Assembly: GCF_011758745.1 (NCBI RefSeq)
Contig: NZ_JAANOV010000001.1
Location: forward strand, 1 to 64,000
Reading direction: 5' to 3'
Length of the DNA: 64,000 nucleotides
DNA from: Amycolatopsis granulosa
GTDB lineage: Bacteria; Actinomycetota; Actinomycetes; Mycobacteriales; Pseudonocardiaceae
Positions 53,525 to 62,480 of this stretch are shown in pieces. The notes under the pieces were generated by a model that was not told where the DNA came from, ran no database searches, and saw nothing but the letters and a program-made list of their open reading frames with translations. The position numbers and the translations under genes were made by a program. Positions within the stretch are counted from its first letter, which is position 1; each line of letters begins with the position of its first letter.

Positions 53525-54668
53525 CCGTACTGGATTGTGGCTCATCGGCGCGCGGGGCTCCGTGGCCACGACGGCGATCAGCGGACTGCTCGCGATCCGC
53601 TCCCGCCTCGCCGCGCCGGACGGCTGCGTGACCGAACGGCTGGACGTCGCACCGGGCGTGCTGCCGGGCTGGGACGAGCTCGTCGTCGGCGGGCACGACG
53701 TGGTGGACACGCCGCTGGAGAAGAAGGCCGAGCAGCTCACCGCCGCCGGACTGCTGCCGGCCGGCCTGCTGCCGGCGATCCGGGACGGCCTGCGCGCGGT
53801 CGAGGCGGACCTGCGCCCGGTCGTTCCCGCGGGCACGCAGGCCGGGACCGCCGCGCGGCTGGCCGGCGATCTGCGGGAGTTCCGCGCCCGGCACGGGTTG
53901 TCGGCTGTCGTGGTGGTCAATGTCGCCTCCACCGAACCGCCGGCCGCGGACGTTCCGGAGCACCACGACCTCGACGCGCTCGTGGCGGCGCTGGACGAGC
54001 CGGGCCGCGAGGTCCTGCCGTCCAGCTCGCTGGCGGCCTACGCGGCGGTCTCGGCGGGTTGCCCGTTCGTGGACTTCACGCCGTCCCCCGGCATCCGGCT
54101 GCCCGCGCTCGTCGAGTTCGCCCGGCGGCAGGGACTGGCGTATGCCGGGTCGGACGGCAAGACCGGGGAGACGCTGCTGCGCTCGGTGCTCGCGCCGATG
54201 TTCGCGGCACGGGCCCTGACGGTGCGCTCGTGGGCGGGGACCAACCTGCTCGGCGGTGGGGACGGCGCGACGCTGGCCGACCCGGCGACGGCGGCCGGGA
54301 AGCTCGAGTCCAAGGCCCGCGGCCTGGCCGCCCTGCTCGGCGACGACGTGACCGCGCCGCTGCACATCGATCACGTGCCCGACCTCGGCGAGCAGAAGAC
54401 CGCGTGGGACCACGTGTCCTTCGAAGGGTTCCTCGGCGCCCGGATGACCCTGCAGTTCACCTGGACCGGCTACGACTCGGCGCTGGCCGCGCCGCTGGTG
54501 CTGGATCTGGCCCGGCTCACCGCGGCCGCGCACCGGGCGGGCGAGACCGGGCCGCTGGCGCCACTGGCGTTCTTCTTCAAGGACCCGGTGGGCACCGGCG
54601 AGCACCGGTTCGCCGAACAGGCCCGGATCCTGGCCGCGTGGGCGGCGTCGCTGGGGCGGCCGGCGTGA
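53517..54668 (+). CDS. Inositol-3-phosphate synthase-type cyclase (in the EboD position)
   Basis: A 383-residue NAD+-dependent cyclase of the Ino1 family, close to mycobacterial Ino1 in length. The N-terminal Rossmann site is LIGARGSVATTAISGLLAI; LPSSSLAAYAAVSAGCPFVDFTP and GSDGKTGETLLRSVLAPMF carry family motifs, and lysines in KLESKARGL and GEQKTAWDHVSFEGFLG fit the catalytic set. True Ino1 turns glucose-6-phosphate into inositol-3-phosphate. Here it lies with eboC, eboA, eboB, eboE and eboF, where other bacteria have EboD, a dehydroquinate-synthase-like cyclase. It may use a different sugar phosphate. Overlaps eboC by 4 bases. Confidence 0.85.
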   Translation: MPDRTGLWLIGARGSVATTAISGLLAIRSRLAAPDGCVTERLDVAPGVLPGWDELVVGGHDVVDTPLEKKAEQLTAAGLLPAGLLPAIRDGLRAVEADLRPVVPAGTQAGTAARLAGDLREFRARHGLSAVVVVNVASTEPPAADVPEHHDLDALVAALDEPGREVLPSSSLAAYAAVSAGCPFVDFTPSPGIRLPALVEFARRQGLAYAGSDGKTGETLLRSVLAPMFAARALTVRSWAGTNLLGGGDGATLADPATAAGKLESKARGLAALLGDDVTAPLHIDHVPDLGEQKTAWDHVSFEGFLGARMTLQFTWTGYDSALAAPLVLDLARLTAAAHRAGETGPLAPLAFFFKDPVGTGEHRFAEQARILAAWAASLGRPA

Positions 54669-55519
54669 ACCCGTACGTGCAGCTGGTGCGGGCCCCGGCG
54701 GCGCTGAGCGTCCTGGGCGACACCGTGGCGGGCGCGGCGGCGGCCGGGCGTCCGCTGCGTGGGCGGCGGCTCGCGCTGCCGCTGGCGTCGGTCGCGTTCT
54801 ACTGGTCCGGCATGGCGCTCAACGACTGGGCGGACCGGCGGCTGGACGCGGTGGAGCGGCCGGAGCGCCCGATCCCGTCCGGGCGGATCGGCGCGTCCCG
54901 GGCGTTCGGCGTGGCGGCCGGGCTGACCGGGGCGGGCCTGGTGTTGTCCGCGCTCGCCGGCGGCCGCGATGCCCTGACGGTCGCCGCGCCCCTCGCGGCG
55001 GCGGTGTGGGCCTACGACACCGTGCTGAAGAAGACCCCGCTCGCGCCGGTGGCGATGGCCGCGTGCCGGTCGCTGGACGTCCTGCTCGGCGCGGGCGGGC
55101 GCGCCGCGTCCCGTGCGCTGGTGCCGGCGGCCGTGCTCGGCGGGCACACGCTGGGGGTGACCGCGTTGTCGGCGGGCGAGGTGCACGGCGCGTCCCCGGC
55201 GCGGGCGGCCGGTGCCCTCGCGCTGACCTCCGTGTCGGCCGCCACGGCGGCCTCCGGCCGGGGCGGCCGCCCTGGGCAGCGCGCCGCCGCGCTGGCCGCG
55301 GCCGCCGGGTACGGGGTGAGCGTGGGAACCAGGCAGTACGCGGCCGTGCGGACGCCGACCGCGGCGGTGGTGCGGACGGCGACGGCTGCCGGCATCCACG
55401 GCATGGTGCCGTTGCAGGCGGCGCTCGCGGCCCGGCGCGGAGGTGTCCGCGGAGCCGCCCTCGTCGCGCTGGCGCTCCCGCTGGCCCGGCGGCTCGGCCG
55501 GAAAGTGAGCCCGACATGA
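54665..55519 (+). CDS. eboC: EboC-like UbiA-superfamily prenyltransferase (SCO3242 type)
   Basis: A 284-residue integral membrane protein with about seven to nine helices. The first Asp-rich motif of UbiA enzymes is NDWADRRLDAVERPERPIPSGR (split: NDWAD and ERPERPIPSG). The second, usually DxxxD, is reduced to AYDTVLKK. These enzymes attach a polyprenyl chain to an aromatic or cyclitol acceptor at the membrane. In the Nostoc ebo cluster the homologue is implicated in moving a precursor to the periplasm. GTG 54665 overlaps the cyclase stop (GTGA). Acceptor and prenyl donor unknown. Confidence 0.82.
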   Translation: MNPYVQLVRAPAALSVLGDTVAGAAAAGRPLRGRRLALPLASVAFYWSGMALNDWADRRLDAVERPERPIPSGRIGASRAFGVAAGLTGAGLVLSALAGGRDALTVAAPLAAAVWAYDTVLKKTPLAPVAMAACRSLDVLLGAGGRAASRALVPAAVLGGHTLGVTALSAGEVHGASPARAAGALALTSVSAATAASGRGGRPGQRAAALAAAAGYGVSVGTRQYAAVRTPTAAVVRTATAAGIHGMVPLQAALAARRGGVRGAALVALALPLARRLGRKVSPT

Positions 55520-56928
55520 GCGGATACCACCTCGGCTACGGCACCAACGGTTTCGCCAACCACCGGCTGGACGACGCGCTGGCGATCATCGCCGACCTCG
55601 GCTACACCGCGGTCGCGCTGACCCTGGACCACCAGCACCTCGACCCGTACGCACACGACCTGGCCGCGTGCGTGGACCGGCTCGCGGCCCGGCTGGACAC
55701 GCTCGGCCTGCGATGCGTGGTGGAGACCGGCGCGCGGTTCCTGCTCGACCCGTGGCACAAGCACGAACCGACGCTGGTCAGCGAGGACGCGGACAAGCGG
55801 CTGGACTTCCTGGCCCGGGCCATCCGGGTCGCCGGGGGGCTGGGCGCGGACTGCGTGTCGTTCTGGTCCGGCGTGTCCACTGTGGACCACGACACGGCCT
55901 GGCGGCGGCTGCGCGAACGGATGCCCGCGGTGCTGGCCGAGGCGGACCGGCGCGGCGTGCGGCTCGGCCTGGAGCCCGAACCGGGCATGCTGGTCGAAAC
56001 GCTGTCGGACGCGCTGCGGCTGCGCACCGAGCTCGGCGAGCCCGAGCCGCTCGGGATCACCCTGGACGTCGGGCACTGCGTCGCGGTCGAGGAGGTCGAT
56101 GCGGCCACCTGCCTCCGGCGGGCCGGCGGGCTGCTGGTCAACGTGCAACTCGACGACATGCGGCCGGGCGTGCACGAGCACCTCGAGTTCGGCGACGGGG
56201 AGCTGGACCTGCCGGCCACCCTCGCCGCGCTGGACGAGATCGGCTACCGCGGCGTCGCCGCCGTCGAGCTGCCGCGGCATGGCCACGCCGCGCCGCAGGT
56301 CGCCCGCACCGCCCTGACCGCGCTGCGTGCCGCGCGGCTGGACCAGTCCTGGCTCGGGCCCGCGCAACGCCGGGTGGCGGCCGACCCGGGCGCGATCCGC
56401 ACGCTGTTCCCGGCGGCCGGCCGGCACGCCGGGCGGGCACCGCTGCACCCGCACTCCGATCCGGACGGCCTGGTCCACGGCACGGCCGACGACCTCGCCC
56501 GCACCCGGCTGCTGGAAACGCTCGCCACGGTACTGCCCGCGGCGGAGTTCGCCACCGAGCTGGCCGACCTCTACCGCTACGGCGACGGCGCCGAACGGCG
56601 CGGCGTGCTGCGTGCGCTGTCCGCGGTGGGTGACCGGGCGCCGGCCACCGGCCTCGCCCTCGTCCGGGACGCCCTGCGCAGCAACGACACCGGCCTGATC
56701 GCGGCCGCGCTCGGCCCGTTCGCCGCCCGGCACCTGGACCAGCACGGCTGGCGCCACGGGGTGCTCAAGTGCCTGTTCACCGGGATCCCGGTGGCCGCGG
56801 TCGCCGAGCTGGACCGGCGGGCCGACGACGAGCTGCGCCGCATGATCACCGACTACGCCGGGGAGCGCCGGGCCGCCGGGCGCGCGGTCCCCGCCGACGC
56901 CCTCCGCCTCCTGGAAGGGGCCCGCTGA
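55516..56928 (+). CDS. eboA: Fusion of a sugar-isomerase TIM barrel with an EboA domain
   Basis: A 470-residue two-domain protein. The N-terminal xylose-isomerase-like barrel (about 1-280) has GYGTNGFANHRLDDALAII, RCVVETGARFLLDPW, GLEPEPGMLVETLSDAL (metal-ligand Glu) and GITLDVGHCVAVEE, NVQLDDM. The C-terminal EboA domain (about 320-470) has LYRYGDGAERRGVLRALSAVGD, ALRSNDTGLIAAALGPFAARHL and GVLKCLFTGIPVAAV. EboA alone is of unknown function; fusion to a metal-dependent isomerase suggests that it acts on or holds the same intermediate. It overlaps both neighbours (4 and 1 bases). Confidence 0.83.
   Translation: MSGYHLGYGTNGFANHRLDDALAIIADLGYTAVALTLDHQHLDPYAHDLAACVDRLAARLDTLGLRCVVETGARFLLDPWHKHEPTLVSEDADKRLDFLARAIRVAGGLGADCVSFWSGVSTVDHDTAWRRLRERMPAVLAEADRRGVRLGLEPEPGMLVETLSDALRLRTELGEPEPLGITLDVGHCVAVEEVDAATCLRRAGGLLVNVQLDDMRPGVHEHLEFGDGELDLPATLAALDEIGYRGVAAVELPRHGHAAPQVARTALTALRAARLDQSWLGPAQRRVAADPGAIRTLFPAAGRHAGRAPLHPHSDPDGLVHGTADDLARTRLLETLATVLPAAEFATELADLYRYGDGAERRGVLRALSAVGDRAPATGLALVRDALRSNDTGLIAAALGPFAARHLDQHGWRHGVLKCLFTGIPVAAVAELDRRADDELRRMITDYAGERRAAGRAVPADALRLLEGAR
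55875..55887. repeat. GTCCAC-N-GTGGAC palindrome, copy 3
   Basis: Centre base T. In frame inside the eboA fusion gene, encoding V-S-T-V-D, identical in sequence to the copy at 16205. Confidence 0.6.
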
Positions 56929-57803
56929 TGCGCCTGTTCGATCCGCACATCCACATGACCTCCCGCACCACCGACGACTACGAGGCCATGTACGCCGCCG
57001 GCGTGCGGGCGCTGGTCGAACCCGCGTTCTGGCTCGGCCAGCCCCGCACCGGGGTGTCCTCGTTCACCGACTACTTCGACGGGCTGATCGGCTGGGAACG
57101 GTTCCGCGCCGCCCAGTTCGGCATCCGCCACCACTGCACGATCGCGCTCAACCCGAAGGAGGCCAACGACCCGCGCTGCACCCCGGTGCTCGACGTGCTG
57201 CCGCGCTACCTCGCCAAGGACGGTGTGGTCGCGGTCGGCGAGGTCGGCTACGACTCGATGACCCCGGCCGAGGACGCCGCCTTCGCCCGGCAGCTGGAAC
57301 TGGCGAAGGAGCACGACCTGCCGGTCCTGGTGCACACCCCGCACCGGGACAAGCTGGCGGGCACCAGGCGCACGCTGGCCGTGGTGGCCGAGTCCGGCGT
57401 CCCGCCGGAGCGGGTTGTGGTCGACCACCTCAACGAGGTCACCGTCGGACTGGTCGAGGAGTCCGGGTGCTGGATGGGCTTTTCCATCTACCCGGACACC
57501 AAGATGGACGAGCAGCGCATGGTGGCGATCCTGCGCGAGTACGGCACCGAGCGGATGCTGGTCAACTCCGCCGCCGACTGGGGCCGCTCCGACCCGCTGA
57601 AGGTGCGCAAGACCGGCTTGGCGATGCTGGACGGCGGGTTCACCGAGTCCGATGTGGACCGGGTGCTGTGGGCCAACCCGGTGGCCTTCTACGGGCAGAG
57701 CGGGCGGCTGGTGCTCGACGAGCTGCCCTCCTTCGCCGCGGCGAAGGAGACGTTCGCGGGCAACTCGGTGCTGCGCGGCGGCCGGGACGAGGCGGTCGCG
57801 TGA
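56928..57803 (+). CDS. eboB: EboB-like TatD-family metal-dependent hydrolase
   Basis: A 291-residue amidohydrolase-fold protein. All TatD metal ligands are visible: DPHIHMTSRT near the N-terminus, GEVGYDSMTPAE (Glu), LVHTPHRDK (His), VVDHLNEVT (His) and NSAADWGRSDPLKV (Asp). Unlike DNA-cleaving TatD it has the ebo-type segments CTIALNPKEANDPRC and FYGQSGRLVL. It probably hydrolyses a phosphoester or ester in the ebo pathway. ATG 56928 shares one base with the eboA stop; its end overlaps eboE by 4 bases. Confidence 0.85.
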   Translation: MRLFDPHIHMTSRTTDDYEAMYAAGVRALVEPAFWLGQPRTGVSSFTDYFDGLIGWERFRAAQFGIRHHCTIALNPKEANDPRCTPVLDVLPRYLAKDGVVAVGEVGYDSMTPAEDAAFARQLELAKEHDLPVLVHTPHRDKLAGTRRTLAVVAESGVPPERVVVDHLNEVTVGLVEESGCWMGFSIYPDTKMDEQRMVAILREYGTERMLVNSAADWGRSDPLKVRKTGLAMLDGGFTESDVDRVLWANPVAFYGQSGRLVLDELPSFAAAKETFAGNSVLRGGRDEAVA

Positions 57804-58885
57804 CACCGCTGTCCTACTGCACCAACGTCCACCCGGCCGAGGACCTGCCCGGGGTCCTCGCCCAGCTCGACGCCTTCGCCCTGCCGGTGCGGGAACGGCT
57901 CGGCGCGGACCGGCTCGGGCTCGGACTGTGGCTGGCCGCGGGCGTGGCGTCGGCGCTGGCCGCCGACCCGGCCGAGCGCAAGCGGTTGCGGGCCGAACTC
58001 GACGCGCGCGGCCTGGAGGTGGTGACACTCAACGCCTTCCCGTACGGCGGCTTCCACGACCGGGTGGTCAAGCACCAGGTCTACGATCCACGATGGACGG
58101 ACCGGGCGCGGGCGGCGTACACACTGGACTGCGCGACCGTGCTGTCCGCGCTGCTGCCCGCCGAGGTGGCGTACGGCAGCATCTCGACGCTGCCGCTGGG
58201 CTGGCGCGAGCCGTGGACACCCGGGGACGACGCGGCCGCCGCCCGGCTGCTCGACGAGGTCACCGCCGGGCTGCGGGCCCAGGACCGGACCATCCGGCTC
58301 GCCGTCGAACCGGAGCCGGGCTGCGTCCTGGACACCGTGCACGACGCGGTGACCTGGCTCGCCGGACGCGTCGATCCGCAGCACGTCGGAGTGTGCCTGG
58401 ACACCTGCCACCTCGCGGTGTCCTTCGCCGACCCGGCCGGGGCGGTCGCCGAGATCACCGCGGCCGGGCTGGACGTGGTCAAGGTCCAGCTGTCGGCCGC
58501 GCTGCACGTGCCCGATCCGCGGGACCCGGCCGCGCGGGAGGCGCTCGCCGCGTTCGACGAGCCGCGTTACCTGCACCAGACGCGCGAGCTGGCCGGCGGC
58601 AGCGTGCGCGCCGCCGACGACCTGGGTGAGGCGTTCACGCACCTGCCGGGGGAGGGTCCGTGGCGCGTGCACTTCCACGTGCCGCTGCACGCCCGGCCCG
58701 CGGCGCCGCTGTCCTCGACCACCGGGGTGCTCGCGGCCGCGCTCGCCGTGCTCCCGGACCGGGCGGTGCACCGGGAAGTGGAGACCTACACCTGGACGGT
58801 GCTGCCCGAAGCGCACCGGCACGACCTCGTCGGCGGGATCGCGGCGGAGCTGGCGTTCGCCGCGGGATTGGTGGAGCAGGCATGA
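57800..58885 (+). CDS. eboE: EboE-like xylose-isomerase-type TIM barrel ('metabolite traffic')
   Basis: A 361-residue TIM-barrel protein. It begins with the family signature LSYCTNVHPAEDLPGVLAQL and has VVTLNAFPYGGFH, RLAVEPEPGCVLDTV (Glu ligand), GVCLDTCHLAVSF (Asp/His) and VHFHVPLHARP, VETYTWTVLP near the end. EboE is grouped with ebo cluster proteins linked to precursor transport in scytonemin producers, but its chemistry is unproven; the barrel suggests metal-dependent isomerisation of a sugar or cyclitol. GTG 57800 overlaps the eboB stop. Confidence 0.85.
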   Translation: MTPLSYCTNVHPAEDLPGVLAQLDAFALPVRERLGADRLGLGLWLAAGVASALAADPAERKRLRAELDARGLEVVTLNAFPYGGFHDRVVKHQVYDPRWTDRARAAYTLDCATVLSALLPAEVAYGSISTLPLGWREPWTPGDDAAAARLLDEVTAGLRAQDRTIRLAVEPEPGCVLDTVHDAVTWLAGRVDPQHVGVCLDTCHLAVSFADPAGAVAEITAAGLDVVKVQLSAALHVPDPRDPAAREALAAFDEPRYLHQTRELAGGSVRAADDLGEAFTHLPGEGPWRVHFHVPLHARPAAPLSSTTGVLAAALAVLPDRAVHREVETYTWTVLPEAHRHDLVGGIAAELAFAAGLVEQA

Positions 58886-60276
58886 AACCACTCCTGGTGC
58901 TCGACATCGTCGGCATGACCCCCCGGCTGCTCGACCACATGCCGAACGTGGCGCGGCTGGGGCGGCAGGGCTGGCAGGCGCAGCTGGACACCGTGCTGCC
59001 CGCGGTGACCTGCAGCGTCCAGTCCACGTTCCTGACCGGGCGGATGCCCGCGGGGCACGGCATCGTCGGCAACGGCTGGTACTTCCGCGAACTCGGCGAG
59101 GTCTTCCTGTGGCGCCAGCACAACCGGCTCGTCGAGGGCGAGAAGCTGTGGGAGAGCGCGCGCGCCGCGCACCCCGGGTACCGCGCGGCCAACGTGTGCT
59201 GGTGGTACGCGATGGGCGCCACCACGGACCTCACCGTCACCCCCCGGCCGATCTACTACGCGGACGGGAAGAAGGCGCCGGACTGCTACACCCGGCCGCC
59301 GCAGCTGCACGACCGGCTCACCGCACGGCTGGGTGAGTTCCCGCTGTTCCAGTACTGGGGCCCGACCGCGTCGATCGCCTCGACCGACTGGATCGTCGGC
59401 GCCACGTCGGCCATCCTGCGCGCCGACCGGCCCGATCTGACCCTGGCCTACCTGCCGCACCTGGACTACGACCTGCAGCGGTTCGGCCCGGACTCGCCGC
59501 AGGCACTGGCGGCGGCACGCGCGGTCGACGCGTCCGTCGCTCCACTGCTGGAACAGGCCTGCGCCGACGGGGTGGCCGTGGTGGCGCTGAGCGAGTACGG
59601 CATCACCAGCGCGCACCGGCCGGTCGACGTCAACCGGCTGTTGCGCCGCGCGGGGCTGCTCGAGGTCCACACCCAGGACGGCATGGAGTACCTGGACACG
59701 TGGACATCGCGGGCCTTCGCCGTCGCCGACCACCAGGTTGCCCACGTCTACGTCGCCGACCCCGCCGATCTCCCGCGGGTGCGCGGCCTGCTGGCCGGAC
59801 TGTCCGGTGTGGACGAGGTGCTGGACAGGACCGCCCAGGCGCGGTACGGGATAGACCACGCGCGGGCGGGCGAGTTCGTGGTGACCGCGGAGCCGGACGC
59901 GTGGTTCACCTACTACTACTGGCTCGACGACGACCGCGCCCCGGACTTCGCGCGGGGCGTGGAGATCCACCGCAAACCCGGCTACGACCCGGCGGAGCTG
60001 TTCTTCGACCCGGCCGATCGGCTGGTCAAACTGAAGGCCGGGCTGAACCTGGTGCGCAAGCGGGCCGGGCTGCGGTACGCGATGAACGTGGTGCCGCTCG
60101 ATCCGGCGCCGGTGCGCGGCTCGCACGGCCGCCTGCCGGACTCGCCGGCGGACGGGCCGGTGCTGCTGTGCGGTGAGGCAGGGGTGCCGGAGCGGGAGCG
60201 GCTGGCCGCGACCGAGGTGCGGGACCTGCTGCTGAGCGTGCAAGGACTCAAGGCGAGGGAAGGGAGCCGGCGATGA
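58882..60276 (+). CDS. eboF: EboF-like alkaline-phosphatase-superfamily phosphodiesterase
   Basis: A 464-residue enzyme of the nucleotide pyrophosphatase/phosphodiesterase type. [10 protein letters not shown] supplies the first metal Asp, [14 protein letters not shown] the nucleophile Thr, [13 protein letters not shown] the typical substrate loop, [17 protein letters not shown] and [14 protein letters not shown] the second metal set. No signal peptide, so it is cytoplasmic. It probably removes or cleaves a phosphate or nucleotide from an ebo intermediate, complementing a cyclase that makes a phosphorylated product. It overlaps neighbours by 4 bases at each end. Confidence 0.85.
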   Translation: MKPLLVLDIVGMTPRLLDHMPNVARLGRQGWQAQLDTVLPAVTCSVQSTFLTGRMPAGHGIVGNGWYFRELGEVFLWRQHNRLVEGEKLWESARAAHPGYRAANVCWWYAMGATTDLTVTPRPIYYADGKKAPDCYTRPPQLHDRLTARLGEFPLFQYWGPTASIASTDWIVGATSAILRADRPDLTLAYLPHLDYDLQRFGPDSPQALAAARAVDASVAPLLEQACADGVAVVALSEYGITSAHRPVDVNRLLRRAGLLEVHTQDGMEYLDTWTSRAFAVADHQVAHVYVADPADLPRVRGLLAGLSGVDEVLDRTAQARYGIDHARAGEFVVTAEPDAWFTYYYWLDDDRAPDFARGVEIHRKPGYDPAELFFDPADRLVKLKAGLNLVRKRAGLRYAMNVVPLDPAPVRGSHGRLPDSPADGPVLLCGEAGVPERERLAATEVRDLLLSVQGLKAREGSRR

Positions 60277-61277
60277 GCCGTCCGGTCACGTTGTTCACCG
60301 GCCAGTGGGCCGACCTGCCGTTCGAGGAGGTGTGCCGGCTCGCGGCGCAGTGGGGTTACGACGGGCTGGAGATCGCGTGCAGCGGCGACCACTTCGAGGT
60401 CGGCCGCGCGCTCGCCGACGACGACTACGTCGCGGGGCGGCACAAGATCCTGTCCTCCTACGGCTTGAAGGTGTGGGCCATTTCGAACCACCTGGTCGGG
60501 CAGGCGGTGTGCGACGACCCGATCGACGAGCGGCACCGCAACATCCTGCCCGCCCACGTCTGGGGCGACGGGGAGCCGGAGGGTGTGCGGCGGCGGGCGG
60601 CCGCGGAGATGGCGGACACCGCGCGCGCCGCGGCGAAGCTCGGGGTGAACACCGTGGTCGGCTTCACCGGGTCGAAGATCTGGAAGTACGTGGCGATGTT
60701 CCCGCCGGTGCCGCAGGAGGTCATCGACGACGGCTACGCCGACTTCGCGGCGCGGTGGAACCCGATCCTGGATGTGTTCGACGAGGCGGGTGTCCGGTTC
60801 GCGCACGAGGTGCACCCGTCGGAGATCGCCTACGACTTCTGGACGACGAAACGCGCCCTGGAGGCCGTGGGGCACCGGCCGGCGTTCGGGCTGAACTGGG
60901 ACCCGTCGCACTTCGTCTGGCAGGACCTGGACCCGGTCGGGTTCATCCTCGACTTCGCCGACCGCATCTACCACGTGGACTGCAAGGACACCAAGAAGCG
61001 GTTCGACGGCCGCAACGGGCGGCTCGGGTCGCACCTGCCGTGGGCCGATCCGCGGCGCGGCTGGGATTTCGTGTCCACCGGCCACGGCGACGTGCCGTGG
61101 GAGGAAAGTTTCCGCGCGCTGAACGCGATCGGCTACGCCGGACCGGTCTCGGTGGAGTGGGAGGACGCCGGCATGGACCGGCTGCGCGGCGCGGAGGAGG
61201 CGGTGCGCTTCGTCCGCGGCCTGCTGTGGGACAAGCCCGCGTCCGCCTTCGACGCCGCCTTCCGCACCGAGCACTGA
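60273..61277 (+). CDS. Sugar phosphate isomerase/epimerase, last gene of the ebo-type operon
   Basis: A 334-residue xylose-isomerase-like TIM barrel distinct from the two other barrels in the operon. It starts [31 protein letters not shown] and has [14 protein letters not shown] (Glu), [13 protein letters not shown] (Asp/His), [11 protein letters not shown] and [11 protein letters not shown] (last Glu). Metal ligands are complete. Similar proteins serve as ketose epimerases or cyclitol dehydratases/isomerases. ATG 60273 overlaps eboF by 4 bases. A hairpin-rich region follows, ending the operon. Confidence 0.88.
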   Translation: MSRPVTLFTGQWADLPFEEVCRLAAQWGYDGLEIACSGDHFEVGRALADDDYVAGRHKILSSYGLKVWAISNHLVGQAVCDDPIDERHRNILPAHVWGDGEPEGVRRRAAAEMADTARAAAKLGVNTVVGFTGSKIWKYVAMFPPVPQEVIDDGYADFAARWNPILDVFDEAGVRFAHEVHPSEIAYDFWTTKRALEAVGHRPAFGLNWDPSHFVWQDLDPVGFILDFADRIYHVDCKDTKKRFDGRNGRLGSHLPWADPRRGWDFVSTGHGDVPWEESFRALNAIGYAGPVSVEWEDAGMDRLRGAEEAVRFVRGLLWDKPASAFDAAFRTEH

Positions 61278-61298
61278 CCCACCCCCACCCGCCACCAG

Positions 61299-61409
61299 CG
61301 GTAAACAATCCGCCGCTCCCGGCGAACACACCGCCACGAGCGGCGAACACGCCGGGTTTGGCGTGTTTGCCGCTGCGGGCATCGTGTTGGCCGCCGTGGG
61401 CGGTGGGTT
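61299..61409. repeat. Degenerate GCGGCGAACAC repeat array with terminator hairpin
   Basis: The gap between the ebo-type operon and acdS contains five imperfect copies of a GCGGcgAACACnCCGcc unit, three in direct and two in inverted orientation. The central pair forms a 14-bp stem with one G-T pair: gcggcgaacacgcc (61340-61353), gggttt loop, ggcgtgtttgccgc (61360-61373). It lies between converging genes and probably terminates both. Confidence 0.6.
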
Positions 61410-61421
61410 GGCCGGTCCGGG

Positions 61422-62426
61422 TCAGCTGAACAGCGCGCTGTAGCCGTTGAGCGCGGGCTGGCCGCCGAGGTGCGCGTAGAGCACCGTCGCCTCCGCCGGG
61501 ATCTCCCGGCGGGACACCAGGTCGATGAGCCCGGCCATCGACTTGCCCTCGTACACCGGGTCGGTGATCATGCCCTCGGTGCGCGCGGCGACACGCATCG
61601 CGTCCACGGTCCGCTCGTCCGGGATGCCGTAGGTGCCCGCGTGGTAGCGCTCGTCCAGCTCGACCGCCAACTCCTGCTCGACGCCGAGCAGTGACGCGGT
61701 GTGCCGTGCGATGCGGGCGATCTGGTCGCGGGTCGCCGCCGGCTCGGCGGAGCCGTCGATGCCCAGGACGCGCCGCGGGCGGTCCTCGCCCAGCGCGGCG
61801 AATCCGGCGATCATCCCGGCCTGCGTGGAACCGGTCACCGAGCAGACGATGATCGTGTCGAAGTGCACGCCCAGCTCGCGCTCCTGCTCGGCCACCTCGG
61901 CGGCCCACCGCGCGAAGCCGAGCCCGCCGAGCGGGTGGTCGGACGCGCCGGCCGGGATGGCGTACGGCTTGCCGCCGCGCTCGCGGATCTCCGCCAGCGC
62001 CTGCTCCCAGCTCTCCTTCACCCCGATGCCGAACCCGGCCCGCACCAACCGCACCTCGGCGCCCGCCAGCCGGCTGATCAGGATGTTGCCGACCTTGTCG
62101 TAGACGGCGTCCGGCCAGTCGACCCAGCTCTCCTGCACCAGCACGCACTTGAGTCCGGTCCGCGCCGCGACCGCGGCGACCTGGCGGGTGTGGTTGGACT
62201 GCACACCGCCGATCGACACCAGCGTGTCGCAGCCCTGCGCGAGTGCGTCCGCGACGAGGTACTCCAGCTTGCGGGTCTTGTTGCCGCCGAAGGCGATGCC
62301 GGAGTTGCAGTCCTCGCGCTTGGCCCAGATCCCGGCGCCGCCGAGGTGCGCGGTCAGCCGGTCCAGCCGGTGCACCGGCGAGGGGCCGAACAGCAGGGGA
62401 TGGCGCGCGAACGATTCGAGGGACAT
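61422..62426 (-). CDS. acdS: 1-Aminocyclopropane-1-carboxylate deaminase
   Basis: A 334-residue PLP enzyme that opens ACC, the plant ethylene precursor, to 2-oxobutyrate and ammonia. It closely follows Pseudomonas ACC deaminase: [23 protein letters not shown] with PLP Lys50, [29 protein letters not shown]. The residues that separate true ACC deaminases from D-cysteine desulfhydrases are present: Tyr292/Glu293 in DPVYEGKS and Leu320 in YAHLGG. GGAG stands 6 bases before ATG 62426. It lies 54 bases downstream of the GntR gene on the same strand, so the two probably form an operon. Confidence 0.93.
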   Translation of the reverse strand: MSLESFARHPLLFGPSPVHRLDRLTAHLGGAGIWAKREDCNSGIAFGGNKTRKLEYLVADALAQGCDTLVSIGGVQSNHTRQVAAVAARTGLKCVLVQESWVDWPDAVYDKVGNILISRLAGAEVRLVRAGFGIGVKESWEQALAEIRERGGKPYAIPAGASDHPLGGLGFARWAAEVAEQERELGVHFDTIIVCSVTGSTQAGMIAGFAALGEDRPRRVLGIDGSAEPAATRDQIARIARHTASLLGVEQELAVELDERYHAGTYGIPDERTVDAMRVAARTEGMITDPVYEGKSMAGLIDLVSRREIPAEATVLYAHLGGQPALNGYSALFS

Positions 62427-62480
62427 GGCGGCTCCATTCCGGTGCGGGAGTCCGGGCTCGTGAGCGCGGAACTCGCGGGG

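Noticed and set aside
53517-54668. Assigning the cyclase as the housekeeping inositol-3-phosphate synthase (ino1)
   Set aside because: Its place inside an ebo-type operon makes a specialised role more likely; housekeeping function cannot be excluded from sequence.
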